A stretch of DNA of 64,000 bases from Rodentibacter sp. JRC1 (GCF_020521555.1 NZ_BPWA01000001.1:1736001-1800000); one strand, 5' to 3'. Positions 8,483 through 19,574 are shown, numbered from the stretch's first letter. The notes: a model not told the origin generated them from the sequence alone. Made by a program: numbers and translations.

Positions 8483-11308
8483 ATGACAGTTGATTACAAA
8501 AACACTCTTAATCTACCGGAAACAGGCTTTCCGATGCGTGGCGATTTGGCGAAACGCGAGCCTGTGATGCTGAAAAATTGGTATGAGAAAAAGCTTTACC
8601 AAAAAATTCGTCAGGCTTCCAAAGGCAAAAAATCCTTTATTTTGCATGATGGCCCTCCGTATGCGAACGGCAGTATTCATATCGGTCATGCTGTCAATAA
8701 AATTCTGAAAGATATTATCATTAAATCAAAAACCGCATTAGGTTTTGATTCTCCTTATATTCCGGGCTGGGATTGTCATGGCTTGCCGATTGAATTAAAA
8801 GTAGAAGGCTTGGTAGGCAAACCGAATGAGAAAGTTTCGGCAGCGGAATTTCGTCAAAAATGTCGAGAATATGCTGCAGAGCAAGTGGAAGGACAAAAGA
8901 AAGATTTTATCCGTTTAGGCGTATTGGGCGATTGGGATAATCCGTATTTAACGATGAATTTCGATACGGAAGCCAATATTATCCGCACGCTGGGTAAAGT
9001 GATTGAGAACGGTCATTTATACAAAGGTTCTAAGCCGGTTCACTGGTGCTTGGATTGTGGCTCTTCTTTGGCGGAAGCGGAAGTGGAATACGAAGATAAA
9101 GTCTCTCCGTCAATTTATGTGCGTTTTCCGGCGGAAAGTGCGGTCGAAATTGAAGCTAAATTTAATGCGCAAGGAAAAGGCGAGGGGAAAATTTCTGCGG
9201 TGATTTGGACAACCACACCTTGGACAATTCCATCAAATCGAGCTATAGCGGTTAATGCCGAACTTGAATATCAATTGATTCAGCTTGGCGATGAACGGGT
9301 GATTTTAGCGGCTGAACTGGTGGAATCCGTGGCGAAAGCCGTCGGCATTGAAAATGTGGAAGTATTGGGTTCGGCAAAAGGCAAAACACTTGAGCTTACC
9401 CGTTTCCATCATCCGTTCTATGATTATACCGTACCTGTGATTTTAGGTGATCACGTTACCACAGACGGCGGTACGGGATTGGTTCATACCGCACCGGATC
9501 ACGGTTTAGACGATTTTATCGTCAGTAAACAATATGATTTACCGATGGCGGGGTTAGTGTCTAATGACGGCAAGTTTATTTCGAGTACGCCGTTTTTTGC
9601 AGGAAAAGGTGTGTTTGAAGCCAATCCGCTTGTGGTAGAAAAATTGCAAGAAGCAGGCAATTTACTGAAAGTTGAAAAAATTAAGCATAGTTACCCACAT
9701 TGTTGGCGTCATAAAACGCCGATTATCTTCCGTGCCACACCGCAATGGTTTATCGGTATGGATGTGCAAGGCTTACGCCCGCAAGCATTAGGCGAAATTA
9801 AACAAGTGCGTTGGATTCCCGATTGGGGACAAGCCCGCATTGAAAAAATGGTGGAAAATCGCCCTGATTGGTGTATTTCCCGTCAGCGTACTTGGGGCGT
9901 GCCGATGACGATGTTTGTACATAAAGAAACGGAAGAATTGCACCCGCGCACATTAGAATTACTCGAAGAAGTGGCAAAACGGGTAGAAAAAGCCGGTATT
10001 CAGGCTTGGTGGGACTTAGACGAGAAGGAATTATTGGGTGCGGATGCGGAACGTTATCGTAAAGTGCCGGATACCCTAGATGTATGGTTTGACTCGGGTT
10101 CAACTTATTCTTCTGTGGTGGCGAACCGCCCTGAATTTAACGGCAATAGTGCGGATATGTACTTGGAAGGCTCCGATCAACATCGTGGTTGGTTTATGTC
10201 GTCATTGATGCTTTCTACGGCAACGGATAACAAAGCACCTTATAAACAGGTTCTCACACATGGCTTCACTGTGGATGGGCAAGGCCGTAAAATGTCGAAA
10301 TCTATCGGTAATATCGTTACTCCGCAGGAGGTCATGGATAAATTCGGCGGTGATATTTTACGTTTATGGGTGGCATCTACCGATTACACCGGGGAAATGA
10401 CCGTATCCGATGAAATTTTAAAACGTGCGGCGGATAGTTATCGCCGTATTCGTAACACCGCCCGTTTCTTGTTGGCGAACTTAAACGGTTTTGATCCGAC
10501 ACGTGATTTAGTGCAAGCGGAAGAAATGGTGAGTTTGGATCGTTGGGCGGTATCTTGTGCTTTAGAGGCACAAAAAGAAATTATTGAAGCCTATGATAAC
10601 TATCAATTCCACGCCGTGGTGCAGCGTTTAATGCGTTTCTGCTCGGTAGAGATGGGATCGTTTTATTTAGATATTATTAAAGACCGCCAATATACCACAA
10701 AAGCGGATAGTCTCGCCCGCCGTAGTTGTCAAACGGCGTTATGGCATATTGCTGAAGCTTTGGTACGTTGGATGGCACCGATTTTATCATTCACTGCGGA
10801 CGAAATTTGGCAATACTTACCGAAAACTAAAAATGAACGTGCGGAATTTGTTTTCACCGAAGAGTTTTATACCGGATTATTCGGTTTAGGTGAAAATGAA
10901 AAATTAGATGATGCTTATTGGCAACAACTGATTAATGTGCGTTCCGAAGTAAACTGTATGTTAGAAATTGCCCGTAATGAAAAAGTTATCGGTGGCGGTT
11001 TAGAAGCGGAAGTTACCCTTTATGCAAACGATGAATATCGCACCTTGCTTGAACAACTTGGCGATGAGTTACGTTTCGTCTTGATCACTTCAAAAGCCAC
11101 GGTGAAACCATTAGCGGATAAACCGTCTGATGTTATGGTGGGCGAGCTTGAAGGCATTGCGATAAATGTAGTTCGTTCAAGTGGTGAAAAATGTCCACGT
11201 TGTTGGCATTATTCCGACAAAATCGGTGTAAATCCGGCGCATTCTGCCTTATGTCCTCGCTGTGTGGAAAATGTGGCAGGTAATGGTGAAGTACGCCGTT
11301 TTGCCTAA
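8483..11308 (+). CDS. ileS: Isoleucyl-tRNA synthetase
   Basis: Class I synthetase charging tRNA-Ile. The 941 residues contain [11 protein letters not shown] (HIGH motif, about 58-68), an editing domain with the WTTTPWT motif, and [12 protein letters not shown]-terminal zinc-binding region follows, with two CPRC pairs (CPRCWHY and ALCPRC). The ATG at 8483 with a GGGA site is preferred to the TTG at 8471, which would add four non-conserved residues. It charges both ordinary tRNA-Ile and the lysidine-modified CAU tRNA-Ile2 found at 19652. Confidence 0.97.
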   Translation: MTVDYKNTLNLPETGFPMRGDLAKREPVMLKNWYEKKLYQKIRQASKGKKSFILHDGPPYANGSIHIGHAVNKILKDIIIKSKTALGFDSPYIPGWDCHGLPIELKVEGLVGKPNEKVSAAEFRQKCREYAAEQVEGQKKDFIRLGVLGDWDNPYLTMNFDTEANIIRTLGKVIENGHLYKGSKPVHWCLDCGSSLAEAEVEYEDKVSPSIYVRFPAESAVEIEAKFNAQGKGEGKISAVIWTTTPWTIPSNRAIAVNAELEYQLIQLGDERVILAAELVESVAKAVGIENVEVLGSAKGKTLELTRFHHPFYDYTVPVILGDHVTTDGGTGLVHTAPDHGLDDFIVSKQYDLPMAGLVSNDGKFISSTPFFAGKGVFEANPLVVEKLQEAGNLLKVEKIKHSYPHCWRHKTPIIFRATPQWFIGMDVQGLRPQALGEIKQVRWIPDWGQARIEKMVENRPDWCISRQRTWGVPMTMFVHKETEELHPRTLELLEEVAKRVEKAGIQAWWDLDEKELLGADAERYRKVPDTLDVWFDSGSTYSSVVANRPEFNGNSADMYLEGSDQHRGWFMSSLMLSTATDNKAPYKQVLTHGFTVDGQGRKMSKSIGNIVTPQEVMDKFGGDILRLWVASTDYTGEMTVSDEILKRAADSYRRIRNTARFLLANLNGFDPTRDLVQAEEMVSLDRWAVSCALEAQKEIIEAYDNYQFHAVVQRLMRFCSVEMGSFYLDIIKDRQYTTKADSLARRSCQTALWHIAEALVRWMAPILSFTADEIWQYLPKTKNERAEFVFTEEFYTGLFGLGENEKLDDAYWQQLINVRSEVNCMLEIARNEKVIGGGLEAEVTLYANDEYRTLLEQLGDELRFVLITSKATVKPLADKPSDVMVGELEGIAINVVRSSGEKCPRCWHYSDKIGVNPAHSALCPRCVENVAGNGEVRRFA

Positions 11309-11320
11309 TATAACTATTTC

Positions 11321-11348
11321 GTAGGGTGGACAACAAGTTGCCCCCTAC
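11321..11348. repeat. Short palindromic repeat
   Basis: GTAGGGTGGACAACAAGTTG...CCCCTAC, a shorter inverted repeat with the same GTAGGGTG/CCCTAC ends as the larger family but a different core. Confidence 0.5.
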
Positions 11349-11373
11349 AATCTAGTCGCAATTTATTGTTGTG

Positions 11374-11404
11374 AAAAGTGCGGTCGATTTTAACCGCACT
11401 TTTT
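11374..11404. terminator. Inverted uptake-sequence pair, terminator-like
   Basis: AAAAGTGCGGT, nine-base loop, ACCGCACTTTTT. A strong stem with a T run after ileS; it would separate ileS from lspA unless read-through occurs. Confidence 0.75.
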
Positions 11405-11406
11405 CG

Positions 11407-11540
11407 GTATTATGTAGCACTTGCACAAATCATCGTAAGGTGCCGTTAGGCGAAGCCGTAACGCACCAATAGTGGGGGGAATGATGAAGTGGTGCGTTAC
11501 GCAGAGCTTAACGCTCCTTATCCCCGGTGAATATTTAGGA
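11407..11540 (+). repeat. Palindromic intergenic repeat, copy C
   Basis: The conserved flank TATTATGTAGCACTTGCACA and AATCATCG leads into GTAAGGTGCCGTTAGGCGAA and its inverted half. The right end reads TCCCCGGTGAATATTTAGG, matching the far ends of copies D and E. This copy shows both element boundaries best. It lies between ileS and lspA. Confidence 0.78.
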
Positions 11541-11548
11541 ATATATCA

Positions 11549-12067
11549 ATGACAAAAAATAAAACGGGACTTTCTTTTCTTTGGCTAAGTGCGGTCGCTT
11601 TTGCCCTTGATTTACTTACCAAATATATCGTAGTACAGAAGTTCGATTTATACGAAAGCGTAAATATACTACCGATATTTAATCTCACTTATGTACGCAA
11701 TTATGGTGCGGCGTTTAGTTTTTTAGCGGATCACGATGGTTGGCAACAGTACTTCTTTATTGTGTTGGCGTTGTTGATTTCCGCTATGTTGATTTATTTC
11801 TTAGCCAAAAATCAAGCAGATCAAAAAATTCAAAATACGGCTTATGCTTTGATTATCGGCGGCGCGTTGGCCAATATGGTAGATCGTGCGTACAATGGTT
11901 TTGTTGTCGATTTTTTCGATTTTTATTGGGATATTTATCATTATCCGGTGTTTAATGTTGCCGATATTGCGATTTGTATCGGTGCGGGACTGTTGGCACT
12001 TGATGCCTTCAAAAGCGAAAAGAAAAAAGTACAGACTCAACAGCAGGAAAAGAGCGGTCAAAAATGA
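11549..12067 (+). CDS. lspA: Lipoprotein signal peptidase (signal peptidase II)
   Basis: Inner-membrane aspartic protease that removes signal peptides from prolipoproteins after lipidation. The 172 residues have four hydrophobic segments and the two catalytic aspartates: D112 in [10 protein letters not shown] and D139 in FNVADIAIC. The conserved NYGAAFSF is at 51-58. It overlaps ispH by four bases (ATGA), so the two are translationally coupled. Its substrates would include the lipoproteins at 17096 and 62709. Confidence 0.96.
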   Translation: MTKNKTGLSFLWLSAVAFALDLLTKYIVVQKFDLYESVNILPIFNLTYVRNYGAAFSFLADHDGWQQYFFIVLALLISAMLIYFLAKNQADQKIQNTAYALIIGGALANMVDRAYNGFVVDFFDFYWDIYHYPVFNVADIAICIGAGLLALDAFKSEKKKVQTQQQEKSGQK

Positions 12068-13008
12068 AGATAATTTTAGCGAATCCGCGTGGATTCTGTG
12101 CAGGCGTAGACCGTGCCATTAGTATTGTTGAACTCGCTCTTGAAATTCACGGTGCGCCGATTTATGTGCGCCATGAAGTCGTGCATAATCGTTTTGTGGT
12201 GAACGGACTACGTGAACGCGGTGCTATTTTTGTGGAAGAGTTAAGCGAAGTCCCGGACGGTGCGATTGTGATTTTTTCCGCCCACGGTGTGTCGCAAGCG
12301 GTGCGTCAAGAGGCGAAAGATCGCCAACTGAAAGTATTTGATGCAACTTGCCCGCTGGTTACCAAAGTTCATATGCAAGTGGCTCGTGCCAGCCGTAAAG
12401 GAACGAAAGCAATCCTTATCGGTCATAAAGGTCACCCCGAAGTAGAAGGCACTATGGGGCAATATAGCAATGATGAAGGCGGCATTTATTTGATCGAAAG
12501 CGTGGAAGATATTTCCCGTTTACCGGTGCAAAAAAATGATGACCTCACTTTTATGACGCAAACTACGCTTTCATTAGATGATACCGCAGAAACGATCACC
12601 GCATTGAAAGAGAAATATCCGGCAATTCAAGGGCCGCATAAAAATGATATTTGCTATGCCACCACCAATCGCCAAGAGGCAGTGCGGGAGCTGGCAAAGC
12701 TATCGGATTTAGTGCTGGTGGTCGGCTCAAAAAATTCTTCAAATTCCAACCGTTTGGCGGAATTGGCTTCCCGTATGGGTGTGAAATCACAACTTCTTGA
12801 CGATCCTGAAGATATTCAAGCGGATTGGTTTGATGAAGTGAAAACCATTGGCATTACTGCCGGTGCATCGGCTCCGGAAGAATTGGTGCAATCCATTATT
12901 TCTCGTCTTAGAGAATTCGGCGCAGATGAACTGGAAGAGCTACAAGGGCTTGAAGAAAATATGTTCTTTGAAGTGCCGAAAGAGTTACGGATCAAAGAAG
13001 TCGATTAA
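12064..13008 (+). CDS. ispH: 4-hydroxy-3-methylbut-2-enyl diphosphate reductase
   Basis: Last enzyme of the MEP isoprenoid pathway, a [4Fe-4S] protein making IPP and DMAPP. The 314 residues begin with [14 protein letters not shown], whose C12 is the first cluster ligand; the others lie in [11 protein letters not shown] and [11 protein letters not shown]. Its start overlaps the lspA stop as ATGA. A strong terminator follows. Confidence 0.97.
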   Translation: MKIILANPRGFCAGVDRAISIVELALEIHGAPIYVRHEVVHNRFVVNGLRERGAIFVEELSEVPDGAIVIFSAHGVSQAVRQEAKDRQLKVFDATCPLVTKVHMQVARASRKGTKAILIGHKGHPEVEGTMGQYSNDEGGIYLIESVEDISRLPVQKNDDLTFMTQTTLSLDDTAETITALKEKYPAIQGPHKNDICYATTNRQEAVRELAKLSDLVLVVGSKNSSNSNRLAELASRMGVKSQLLDDPEDIQADWFDEVKTIGITAGASAPEELVQSIISRLREFGADELEELQGLEENMFFEVPKELRIKEVD

Positions 13009-13011
13009 AGG

Positions 13012-13044
13012 AAAAACGGTATCTTATTTGAGATACCGTTTTTT
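13012..13044. terminator. Terminator after ispH
   Basis: AAAACGGTATCT and AGATACCGTTTT form a 12-bp stem with a six-base loop and a T run on the plus strand; an A run on the other side lets it also act for the convergent receptor gene. Confidence 0.85.
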
Positions 13045-13087
13045 ATGATTGATAAAAGTACAGCTAAAATCGACCGCACTTTATACT

Positions 13088-15019
13088 TTAGAATGAACCT
13101 TTTAGCCCAACATAGACATTGCGTCCGTCTTGACCATAACCGAGAATGTTTTCATATTTTTTATCAAATAGGTTATTTAAGTTCGCATAAAGGGTTAGGT
13201 TCGGAATGAGCTGATAATCTACCCCAAGGTTAGCCAAGGTATATGACGGAAGTTTTACCGCTCTTGTGGCGTAAGGTGGTGAAGATTCGTAGTAGTTATC
13301 CATTCGTTGGCTCACATAAGATACATTCACATTCGTACCCAGTTTTTCAGTAACTTGATAGGCCAATCCTGCATTTGCCGTATGTTTAGGACGGCGGTTC
13401 AATTCTTTGCCTTTGCTGTCTTTTGTTTGTGTATAAGTGTAATTTGCGTAAACGGTTAAATCTTCGGTGAGTTTTCCGTTGTAGGCAATTTCAATGCCTT
13501 TTATTTTGGTTTTACCTTCAAGATTGATTGAACGTGTAACCGTATTTGGCCAAACGCCTGTCGATTGAGATGAAATAAAGTTCTCAACGTTACGTGCAAA
13601 ATAGGTTATATCCAAGTGATGTGATTTATCGGTGTTTTCAATGAGTAAACCGATATCACCGCCACGGCTTTTTTCAGGTTTTAAGTTTGGATTGCCGATA
13701 TATTGACCGTTATAGCCATAATATTCCGTGATTGTCGGATTTTGAATTGCGTTGCCGATACTTGCATGAGCTTTAAAATTCGGCGATAAACGATATGCAC
13801 CTGAAATTCGTCCGGTGAAAGAATTATCATATTTGTTGCTATTAATATAACGTCCGCTGAGCGATAAACTGTGATCTTGCTCGCTCAATAGACGGTATTC
13901 CGCCGCAATACTCTTTTCATTGAGTTCCTTCTTATTTGTCAAGAAATAGCTGGAATCATAAGTCGTTTTTTGATATTCGCCCAATAAGCTAACGCCTTGA
14001 GTAATTGCGCCTTCACGATCAAAGTTTATATCTAACTGATAATTTGCATTCAGCTTTTTCGCATCATAGCCGCTTGTCATACCGAAAGTATCACTATCTG
14101 TTTTGATGTGGCTGACACTTGCTTTATGTTTAAAGAGATCTTGCGAATTTCCCCAATATCCGCCCAATTTAAACAGGGTTTCACGGGTGCGGGTGCGATG
14201 CCCTGTTTCATCATTCAGGCTATTATCGAAATAAACGCTTTGAGAGGAATGAGAGGTTAAAAATTCAATGCCTTTTTCATTATCATCATAACCAACACGC
14301 AACGACGTATTATCACGATGAAATTTATCTTTTTCCTTTGCATTTCCTACTGAAATTTTAGTTCCGTCTTGGGCGGTGTAAGAAAAAGGTTTATTGCTCA
14401 ATGCCGAAATACCGCTTGTGCGGTGGCTATCAGCGTGTAAATCATAATAAAATCCTTGATGATAGCCTGAAAGGGTAACGGAACCGTCTCTTGTGCGGTG
14501 TGAACTTGTGCCGAAATCGAAGTCTATATTAAAGGGCTTTTCTTTATATAAACCGCTTTTGGTGGTGATGTAAATGACACCTCCCATGGCATCACTGCCC
14601 CATAGAGCCGACTGTTCTCCCCGTAAGACTTCAATACGTTCCACATTGCTTAAACTTAAGCCGCCAAAATCAAAGCCATAGCCGCTGACAGGATTTACTT
14701 TTACACCATCAATAATGACTGCCGTATGATTGGCATCCGCCCCACGTAAGTAAATATTGCTTAATGTGCCTCGCCCACCGGAAAAACTCATTGCCGTTCC
14801 GGGAACGGTTTTTAGTACATCACTCACATAAGTGGCGTTTCTTTTTGAAAAATCTTTTTCGGTGAGTACGGTAACCGAAGAGGCTGTTTTATCCTGATTG
14901 ATTGGTGTTGCGTAAGCGGAGTAAACATTAATAGGCTCAAGTTCATTTTTACCGCTTTCGGCTTGTGCTGAAGCAGATAAACCGATTAAAAGTGCGGTCG
15001 TAATTAAATTTGTTTTCAT
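13088..15019 (-). CDS. TonB-dependent outer membrane receptor, BtuB-like
   Basis: Gated outer-membrane channel energised by TonB; the ligand is not certain. The 643 residues start with a signal peptide cleaved after ASAQA, then a TonB-box-like PINVY. The plug domain follows to about residue 150, with VLKTVPG, YLRGADANHTAVIIDGVKVN and ERIEVLRGEQSALWGSDAMG. A beta-barrel then ends in a terminal phenylalanine (VYVGLKGSF). The plug resembles the vitamin B12 receptor BtuB. I see no cobalamin riboswitch or convincing Fur box upstream. No transporter partner is adjacent. It is divergent from glyQ. Confidence 0.85.
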   Translation of the reverse strand: MKTNLITTALLIGLSASAQAESGKNELEPINVYSAYATPINQDKTASSVTVLTEKDFSKRNATYVSDVLKTVPGTAMSFSGGRGTLSNIYLRGADANHTAVIIDGVKVNPVSGYGFDFGGLSLSNVERIEVLRGEQSALWGSDAMGGVIYITTKSGLYKEKPFNIDFDFGTSSHRTRDGSVTLSGYHQGFYYDLHADSHRTSGISALSNKPFSYTAQDGTKISVGNAKEKDKFHRDNTSLRVGYDDNEKGIEFLTSHSSQSVYFDNSLNDETGHRTRTRETLFKLGGYWGNSQDLFKHKASVSHIKTDSDTFGMTSGYDAKKLNANYQLDINFDREGAITQGVSLLGEYQKTTYDSSYFLTNKKELNEKSIAAEYRLLSEQDHSLSLSGRYINSNKYDNSFTGRISGAYRLSPNFKAHASIGNAIQNPTITEYYGYNGQYIGNPNLKPEKSRGGDIGLLIENTDKSHHLDITYFARNVENFISSQSTGVWPNTVTRSINLEGKTKIKGIEIAYNGKLTEDLTVYANYTYTQTKDSKGKELNRRPKHTANAGLAYQVTEKLGTNVNVSYVSQRMDNYYESSPPYATRAVKLPSYTLANLGVDYQLIPNLTLYANLNNLFDKKYENILGYGQDGRNVYVGLKGSF

Positions 15020-15154
15020 ATTGAAGTTCCCTAGAAATTAAAAAATACGGGTATTCTTGCATAGTCCTGTTTTTCTGCCTAATTGAGATTTTTCATTGCG
15101 AATATCAATTTTATTCATAAAAAAACATCACAATTTTTAACCGCACTTTTCGCC

Positions 15155-15183
15155 TTTATCCGCACTAGGCTTTCAAGTATAAT
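15155..15183 (+). promoter_or_regulatory. Probable glyQ promoter
   Basis: TATAAT at 15178-15183 with a weak -35 (TTTATC) 17 bp upstream, placed about 35 bases before the glyQ ATG. Confidence 0.5.
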
Positions 15184-15218
15184 GTCGGCATTTTTCACTA
15201 TTTTATCGATTCAATATT

Positions 15219-16127
15219 ATGAGCAATCAATTCAACATAAAAACATTCCAAGGTATGATTCTCGCCTTACAAGATTACTGGGCAAAACAAGGTTGCACGA
15301 TTGTACAGCCTTTTGATATGGAAGTCGGTGCGGGGACATCACACCCGATGACCGCATTGCGTGCTTTAGGGCCTGAACCTATGGCATTTGCCTATGTGCA
15401 GCCCTCGCGCCGCCCGACAGACGGGCGTTATGGTGAAAATCCGAACCGTTTGCAACACTATTATCAATTTCAAGTGGTGATTAAACCTTCACCGGATAAC
15501 ATTCAAGAACTTTATTTAGGCTCACTTGAAATGCTCGGTTTTGATCCGACCAAAAACGATATTCGTTTTGTGGAAGATAACTGGGAAAACCCGACTCTTG
15601 GTGCTTGGGGGTTAGGTTGGGAAGTATGGCTAAACGGAATGGAAGTGACCCAATTTACTTATTTCCAACAAGTGGGTGGTTTGGAATGTAAACCGGTAAC
15701 GGGAGAAGTTACCTATGGTTTGGAACGTTTGGCAATGTACATTCAAGGTGTGGATAGTGTGTATGATTTAGTGTGGTCTGACGGCCCGCTTGGCAAAACT
15801 ACCTATGGTGATGTGTTCCATCAAAATGAAGTGGAGCAGTCCACTTATAACTTTGAATATGCAGACACGGATTTCTTGTTTTACTGTTTCGATCAATATG
15901 AAAAAGAAGCACAATCACTGCTAAGTTTAGAAAAACCGCTACCGTTGCCGGCTTATGAACGCATTTTAAAAGCGGCACACAGTTTCAATTTATTAGACGC
16001 ACGCAAAGCGATTTCGGTTACCGAACGTCAACGTTATATTTTACGCATTCGCGCACTAACCAAAGGTGTAGCAGAAGCCTATTATGCCAGCCGCGAGGCT
16101 TTAGGATTCCCGGGTTGTAAAAAATAA
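15219..16127 (+). CDS. glyQ: Glycyl-tRNA synthetase alpha subunit
   Basis: Catalytic subunit of the alpha2beta2 glycyl-tRNA synthetase. The 302 residues include [45 protein letters not shown] and [20 protein letters not shown], all highly conserved in GlyQ. Unlike the adjacent glyQS pair of enterobacteria, here three small genes lie between it and glyS. The two subunits are made from separate reading frames on the same strand. Confidence 0.98.
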   Translation: MSNQFNIKTFQGMILALQDYWAKQGCTIVQPFDMEVGAGTSHPMTALRALGPEPMAFAYVQPSRRPTDGRYGENPNRLQHYYQFQVVIKPSPDNIQELYLGSLEMLGFDPTKNDIRFVEDNWENPTLGAWGLGWEVWLNGMEVTQFTYFQQVGGLECKPVTGEVTYGLERLAMYIQGVDSVYDLVWSDGPLGKTTYGDVFHQNEVEQSTYNFEYADTDFLFYCFDQYEKEAQSLLSLEKPLPLPAYERILKAAHSFNLLDARKAISVTERQRYILRIRALTKGVAEAYYASREALGFPGCKK

Positions 16128-16179
16128 CTTGGAAAATAACCGCACTTTTATGCATTGACGACAATTTAAGGAAAGAATA

Positions 16180-16833
16180 ATGAGTGATTTTCAATATCCA
16201 AAAGACATTTATACTGAAGCAGAAACCGATGTAAATACCCTTGACAACCTTGGACCGTTAGCTCCTTTAGCGGGGATCTGGGAAGGCAAACGCGGTTTGG
16301 ATATTAATCCGAAAGCGGATGGTGCGGTAAAAGATCCTTATATTGAACACATTGAGCTACAACCTATTGATGCGCAAACTAACGGCCCGCAGTTATTTTA
16401 CGGTTTGCGTTATCATACTCACATTGTGCAGCCTAATGAAGTGGAAACTTTCCATGATCAAGTCGGTTATTGGTTGTGGGAGCCGGCGACAGGCAATATT
16501 TTATTCACCTTAAGTATTCCACGCGGACAAACGTTAATGGCGGTGGGGAATGCTACAGCAGACGCCAAAAAATTTACCGTAAAAGCCGTGCGTGGTTCAC
16601 TAACAAACGGCATTATTTCAAATCCGTTTATTGAGCAATCCTTCACTACGGAGAGTTATGAAATCACCGTGAGTATTAATGATGACGGGACTTGGTCTTA
16701 CGATCAAACCACATTAATGACAATCCCGGGCTATGATAAGCCTTTTGAACATCGCGATCGTAATCGCTTAACAAAAATCGCAGAAGCGGCCTTGAATCCG
16801 ACCGCACTTGCCGCACAAAAAGAAGGTAAATAA
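16180..16833 (+). CDS. Nitrobindin-like heme-binding beta-barrel protein
   Basis: Member of the FABP-like/nitrobindin (DUF1794/THAP4-like) family: ten-stranded barrels that bind heme b. The 217-residue cytoplasmic protein carries the family signature LAGIWEGKRG at about 31-40 and a C-terminal FEHRDRNRLTKI, whose histidine is in the position I would expect for the heme ligand. A good AAGGAAAG site precedes the ATG. It overlaps the next gene by one base, making a tight three-gene operon. Its role is unknown; NO or heme chemistry is an inference from the family. Confidence 0.75.
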   Translation: MSDFQYPKDIYTEAETDVNTLDNLGPLAPLAGIWEGKRGLDINPKADGAVKDPYIEHIELQPIDAQTNGPQLFYGLRYHTHIVQPNEVETFHDQVGYWLWEPATGNILFTLSIPRGQTLMAVGNATADAKKFTVKAVRGSLTNGIISNPFIEQSFTTESYEITVSINDDGTWSYDQTTLMTIPGYDKPFEHRDRNRLTKIAEAALNPTALAAQKEGK

Positions 16834-17096
16834 TGAAACCGATTCTTTATTATGCAGCACAATGTCCTGATACTGCACCTTTTGTTGCAGAGTTAAAGAG
16901 ATTAGGCGTAGATTATGAAGAAGTTGAAGTATTATCTTCCATTCCTAATCTGAAACAATGGCTACGTTTACGCGACCGCCACTCCGCTTTTGATAACGCA
17001 AAAGCTCAAGGTTTTGCAGGATTTCCGGCATTGTGGTTGGAGGACGATAGGGTAATTTTGGATTTAAATTTGTTGAACGGAATATTTAAAAAATAA
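16833..17096 (+). CDS. Glutaredoxin/thioredoxin-fold protein
   Basis: An 87-residue protein with a CPDT tetrad at 11-14 at the end of the first strand (LYYAAQCPDTAPFV), and GFAGFPALWLEDDR, the cis-proline region of thioredoxin folds. The second active-site cysteine is replaced by aspartate plus threonine, so it would be a single-cysteine (monothiol) type at best. It overlaps both neighbours by one base. Function unknown; it probably acts with the heme-barrel protein before it. Confidence 0.65.
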   Translation: MKPILYYAAQCPDTAPFVAELKRLGVDYEEVEVLSSIPNLKQWLRLRDRHSAFDNAKAQGFAGFPALWLEDDRVILDLNLLNGIFKK

Positions 17097-17323
17097 TGAA
17101 AAGCAGCCTTGCCGGAATCGCTTTCGTTAGCATTTTATCTGCTTGTAGCCAGACTTCGGATATGCCAAAAGAAGCAATGATCGGTGTTCGCCAAAATGCA
17201 AATGAGATGCATGGTTGTATAACGGCAGTAAGAGAACATTATTCTTATAGCCAACAAAAATGCGTTCAACAAGGAGCTCGGATTATCAAAACCAAGAAAG
17301 GTTGGAAAGTCCAAAACTTTTGA
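17096..17323 (+). CDS. Small predicted lipoprotein
   Basis: A 75-residue protein with a short signal peptide and a lipobox ILSAC, cysteine at 17. The rest is small, with two more cysteines (HGC and QKC) and a basic C-terminus. It overlaps the preceding gene by one base and is the last gene of the operon between glyQ and glyS. No family recognised. Confidence 0.6.
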   Translation: MKSSLAGIAFVSILSACSQTSDMPKEAMIGVRQNANEMHGCITAVREHYSYSQQKCVQQGARIIKTKKGWKVQNF

Positions 17324-17421
17324 TGTTTCCTAATCTTAAATTGCTCGTAGATTTTCTATATTGTTTATGTCATTGATATAGAAACAGTCGAATTGAATTT
17401 TAATTAAAAAAAATAAGTACA

Positions 17422-17482
17422 TAGGGTGGGCTTTCGCTCATCAATATTTTAAAAAATTACTGAAGGGTTAAAGCCCACTCAC
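17422..17482. repeat. Imperfect palindrome TAGGGTGGGCTTT...AAAGCCCAC
   Basis: TAGGGTGGGCTTTCG and GGTTAAAGCCCACTCAC are inverted around an AT-rich loop. It resembles other TAGGGTGGGC palindromes scattered through bacterial genomes and lies directly ahead of glyS, within its leader. Confidence 0.5.
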
Positions 17483-17495
17483 AAGAGAAAAGAAA

Positions 17496-19565
17496 ATGAC
17501 AACCCAAAACTTCTTAGTCGAAATCGGCACAGAAGAGCTGCCGCCAAAAGCTCTGAAAACATTAGCGACCGCTTTTGCGGAGAATGTAGAAAACGAATTA
17601 AATCAAGCCGGTTTGTCATTCGATAAAATCGAATGGTTTGCCAGCCCTCGCCGTTTAGCGGTGAAAGTGTTGGCACTTGCAACACAACAGCCGAGTAAAG
17701 AAATTGAAAAACGTGGTCCTGCGGTGTCTGCGGCATTTGATCAAGATGGCAAACCAACTAAAGCGGCTGAAGGCTGGGCGCGTGGTTGCGGCATTACGGT
17801 GGATAAAGCGGAACGCCTTGCGACGGATAAAGGCGAATGGTTGGTTTATCGTGCCACCGTTGAAGGCAAAGCAACTAAAGATTTACTGGCAGAGATCGTA
17901 TCGGCAAGCCTTGCGAAATTGCCGATCCCAAAACCAATGCGTTGGGCGGACAAAAGCGTGCAATTTATTCGCCCTGTTCACACCGTCACAATGTTGCTTG
18001 GAGATGACTTGATCGAAGGTGAAATTTTAGGTGTGGCAAGTGCTCGCACTATTCGCGGGCACCGTTTCTTGGGCGAACGGGAATTTGAAATTCAACACGC
18101 CGATCAATATCCGCAATTATTGCGTGAGAAAGGTTCTGTAGTGGCTGATTTTAACGAGCGTAAAGCGGAAATCCTTGCAAAATCTCAAGCAAAAGCGACC
18201 GCACTTGGCGGCGTGGCGGATATTGACGAAAGTTTGCTTGAGGAAGTCACTTCATTAGTGGAATTTCCGAATGTACTTACTGCGAAGTTTGAAGAACGTT
18301 TCCTTGCCGTGCCTGCGGAAGCCTTGGTTTACACAATGAAAGGCGATCAAAAATATTTCCCGATCTATGATAAAGACGGCAAATTATTACCGCACTTTAT
18401 TTTTGTATCGAATATCAATCCTGAAGATCCGACAGCAATTATTGAAGGAAACGAAAAAGTGGTTCGCCCGCGTTTAACGGATGCGGAATTTTTCTTCAAA
18501 ACCGATTTAAAACAAAAATTGGTCGATCGCTTACCTCGTTTAGAAACCGTGTTGTTCCAGCAGCAACTTGGCACATTGCGTGATAAAACCGCCCGTATTG
18601 AACAACTTGCAGGCGAAATCGCAAAACAAATTGGCGCAGATGAAAGCAAAGCGAAACGTGCCGGTTTACTCTCAAAATGCGACCTAATGACGAATATGGT
18701 GTTTGAATTTACCGATACGCAAGGTGTAATGGGAATGCACTATGCCCGCCACGATGGTGAAGATGAAGAAGTTGCCGTAGCCTTAAACGAGCAATATATG
18801 CCGCGTTTTGCCGGTGATGAATTACCGAAATCATTGGTGGCAAGCAGTGTTGCATTGGCGGATAAATTAGACACTTTAACGGGGATTTTCGGCATTGGAC
18901 AAGCGCCTAAAGGGAGTGCTGACCCATTCGCACTACGCCGTGCGGCATTGGGCGTATTGCGCATTATCGTAGAGAAAAATTTATCGCTTGATTTAGCGGA
19001 TTTAGTTCAAAAATCAGCCGCACTTTTCGGTGATAGGCTCACGAATAAGAATGTTATTGAAGACGTCGTGGACTTTATGCTAGGGCGTTTCCGTGCGTGG
19101 TATCAAGACGAGGGTATTGCGGTGGATGTAATTCAGGCGGTACTTGCCCGCCGCCCGACCCGTCCGGCTGATTTTGATGCACGCGTGCGTGCGGTATCGC
19201 ATTTCCGTACTTTAGATTCTGCTCAAGCCTTGGCGGCGGCAAACAAGCGTGTGGCGAATATTCTTGCTAAAACGGAGAGTAACATTGGCGAGATCAATTT
19301 AGCCGCGTGCTTGGAGCCGGCTGAAAAAGCACTGGCTGAAATCGTACTTGGCTTACAAACAGAAGTACAACCGTTGATTGCGAAAGGCGAATACACCGCC
19401 GTGTTAGATAAATTGGCTGGCTTGCGCACACCGGTGGATAATTTCTTTGATAACGTGATGGTGAATGCGGAAGATCCTGTATTACGTCAAAACCGTTTGG
19501 CAATTTTAAATACGCTCCAAGATTTGTTCTTACAAGTGGCGGATATTTCTGTCCTTCAAGCGTAA
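17496..19565 (+). CDS. glyS: Glycyl-tRNA synthetase beta subunit
   Basis: tRNA-binding subunit of glycyl-tRNA synthetase. The 689 residues match the usual length and start [16 protein letters not shown], with [37 protein letters not shown] and a C-terminal anticodon-binding region ending with [12 protein letters not shown] canonical ribosome site (AAGAGAAAAGAAA region) precedes the ATG. It follows the glyQ-downstream operon after 170 bp. Confidence 0.98.
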   Translation: MTTQNFLVEIGTEELPPKALKTLATAFAENVENELNQAGLSFDKIEWFASPRRLAVKVLALATQQPSKEIEKRGPAVSAAFDQDGKPTKAAEGWARGCGITVDKAERLATDKGEWLVYRATVEGKATKDLLAEIVSASLAKLPIPKPMRWADKSVQFIRPVHTVTMLLGDDLIEGEILGVASARTIRGHRFLGEREFEIQHADQYPQLLREKGSVVADFNERKAEILAKSQAKATALGGVADIDESLLEEVTSLVEFPNVLTAKFEERFLAVPAEALVYTMKGDQKYFPIYDKDGKLLPHFIFVSNINPEDPTAIIEGNEKVVRPRLTDAEFFFKTDLKQKLVDRLPRLETVLFQQQLGTLRDKTARIEQLAGEIAKQIGADESKAKRAGLLSKCDLMTNMVFEFTDTQGVMGMHYARHDGEDEEVAVALNEQYMPRFAGDELPKSLVASSVALADKLDTLTGIFGIGQAPKGSADPFALRRAALGVLRIIVEKNLSLDLADLVQKSAALFGDRLTNKNVIEDVVDFMLGRFRAWYQDEGIAVDVIQAVLARRPTRPADFDARVRAVSHFRTLDSAQALAAANKRVANILAKTESNIGEINLAACLEPAEKALAEIVLGLQTEVQPLIAKGEYTAVLDKLAGLRTPVDNFFDNVMVNAEDPVLRQNRLAILNTLQDLFLQVADISVLQA

Positions 19566-19574
19566 AATTAATGA

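Noticed and set aside
15020..15218. Cobalamin riboswitch or Fur box upstream of the TonB receptor
   Set aside because: No B12-box-like sequence; the AT-rich GAATATCAATTTTATTC run near 15098 matches Fur too poorly.
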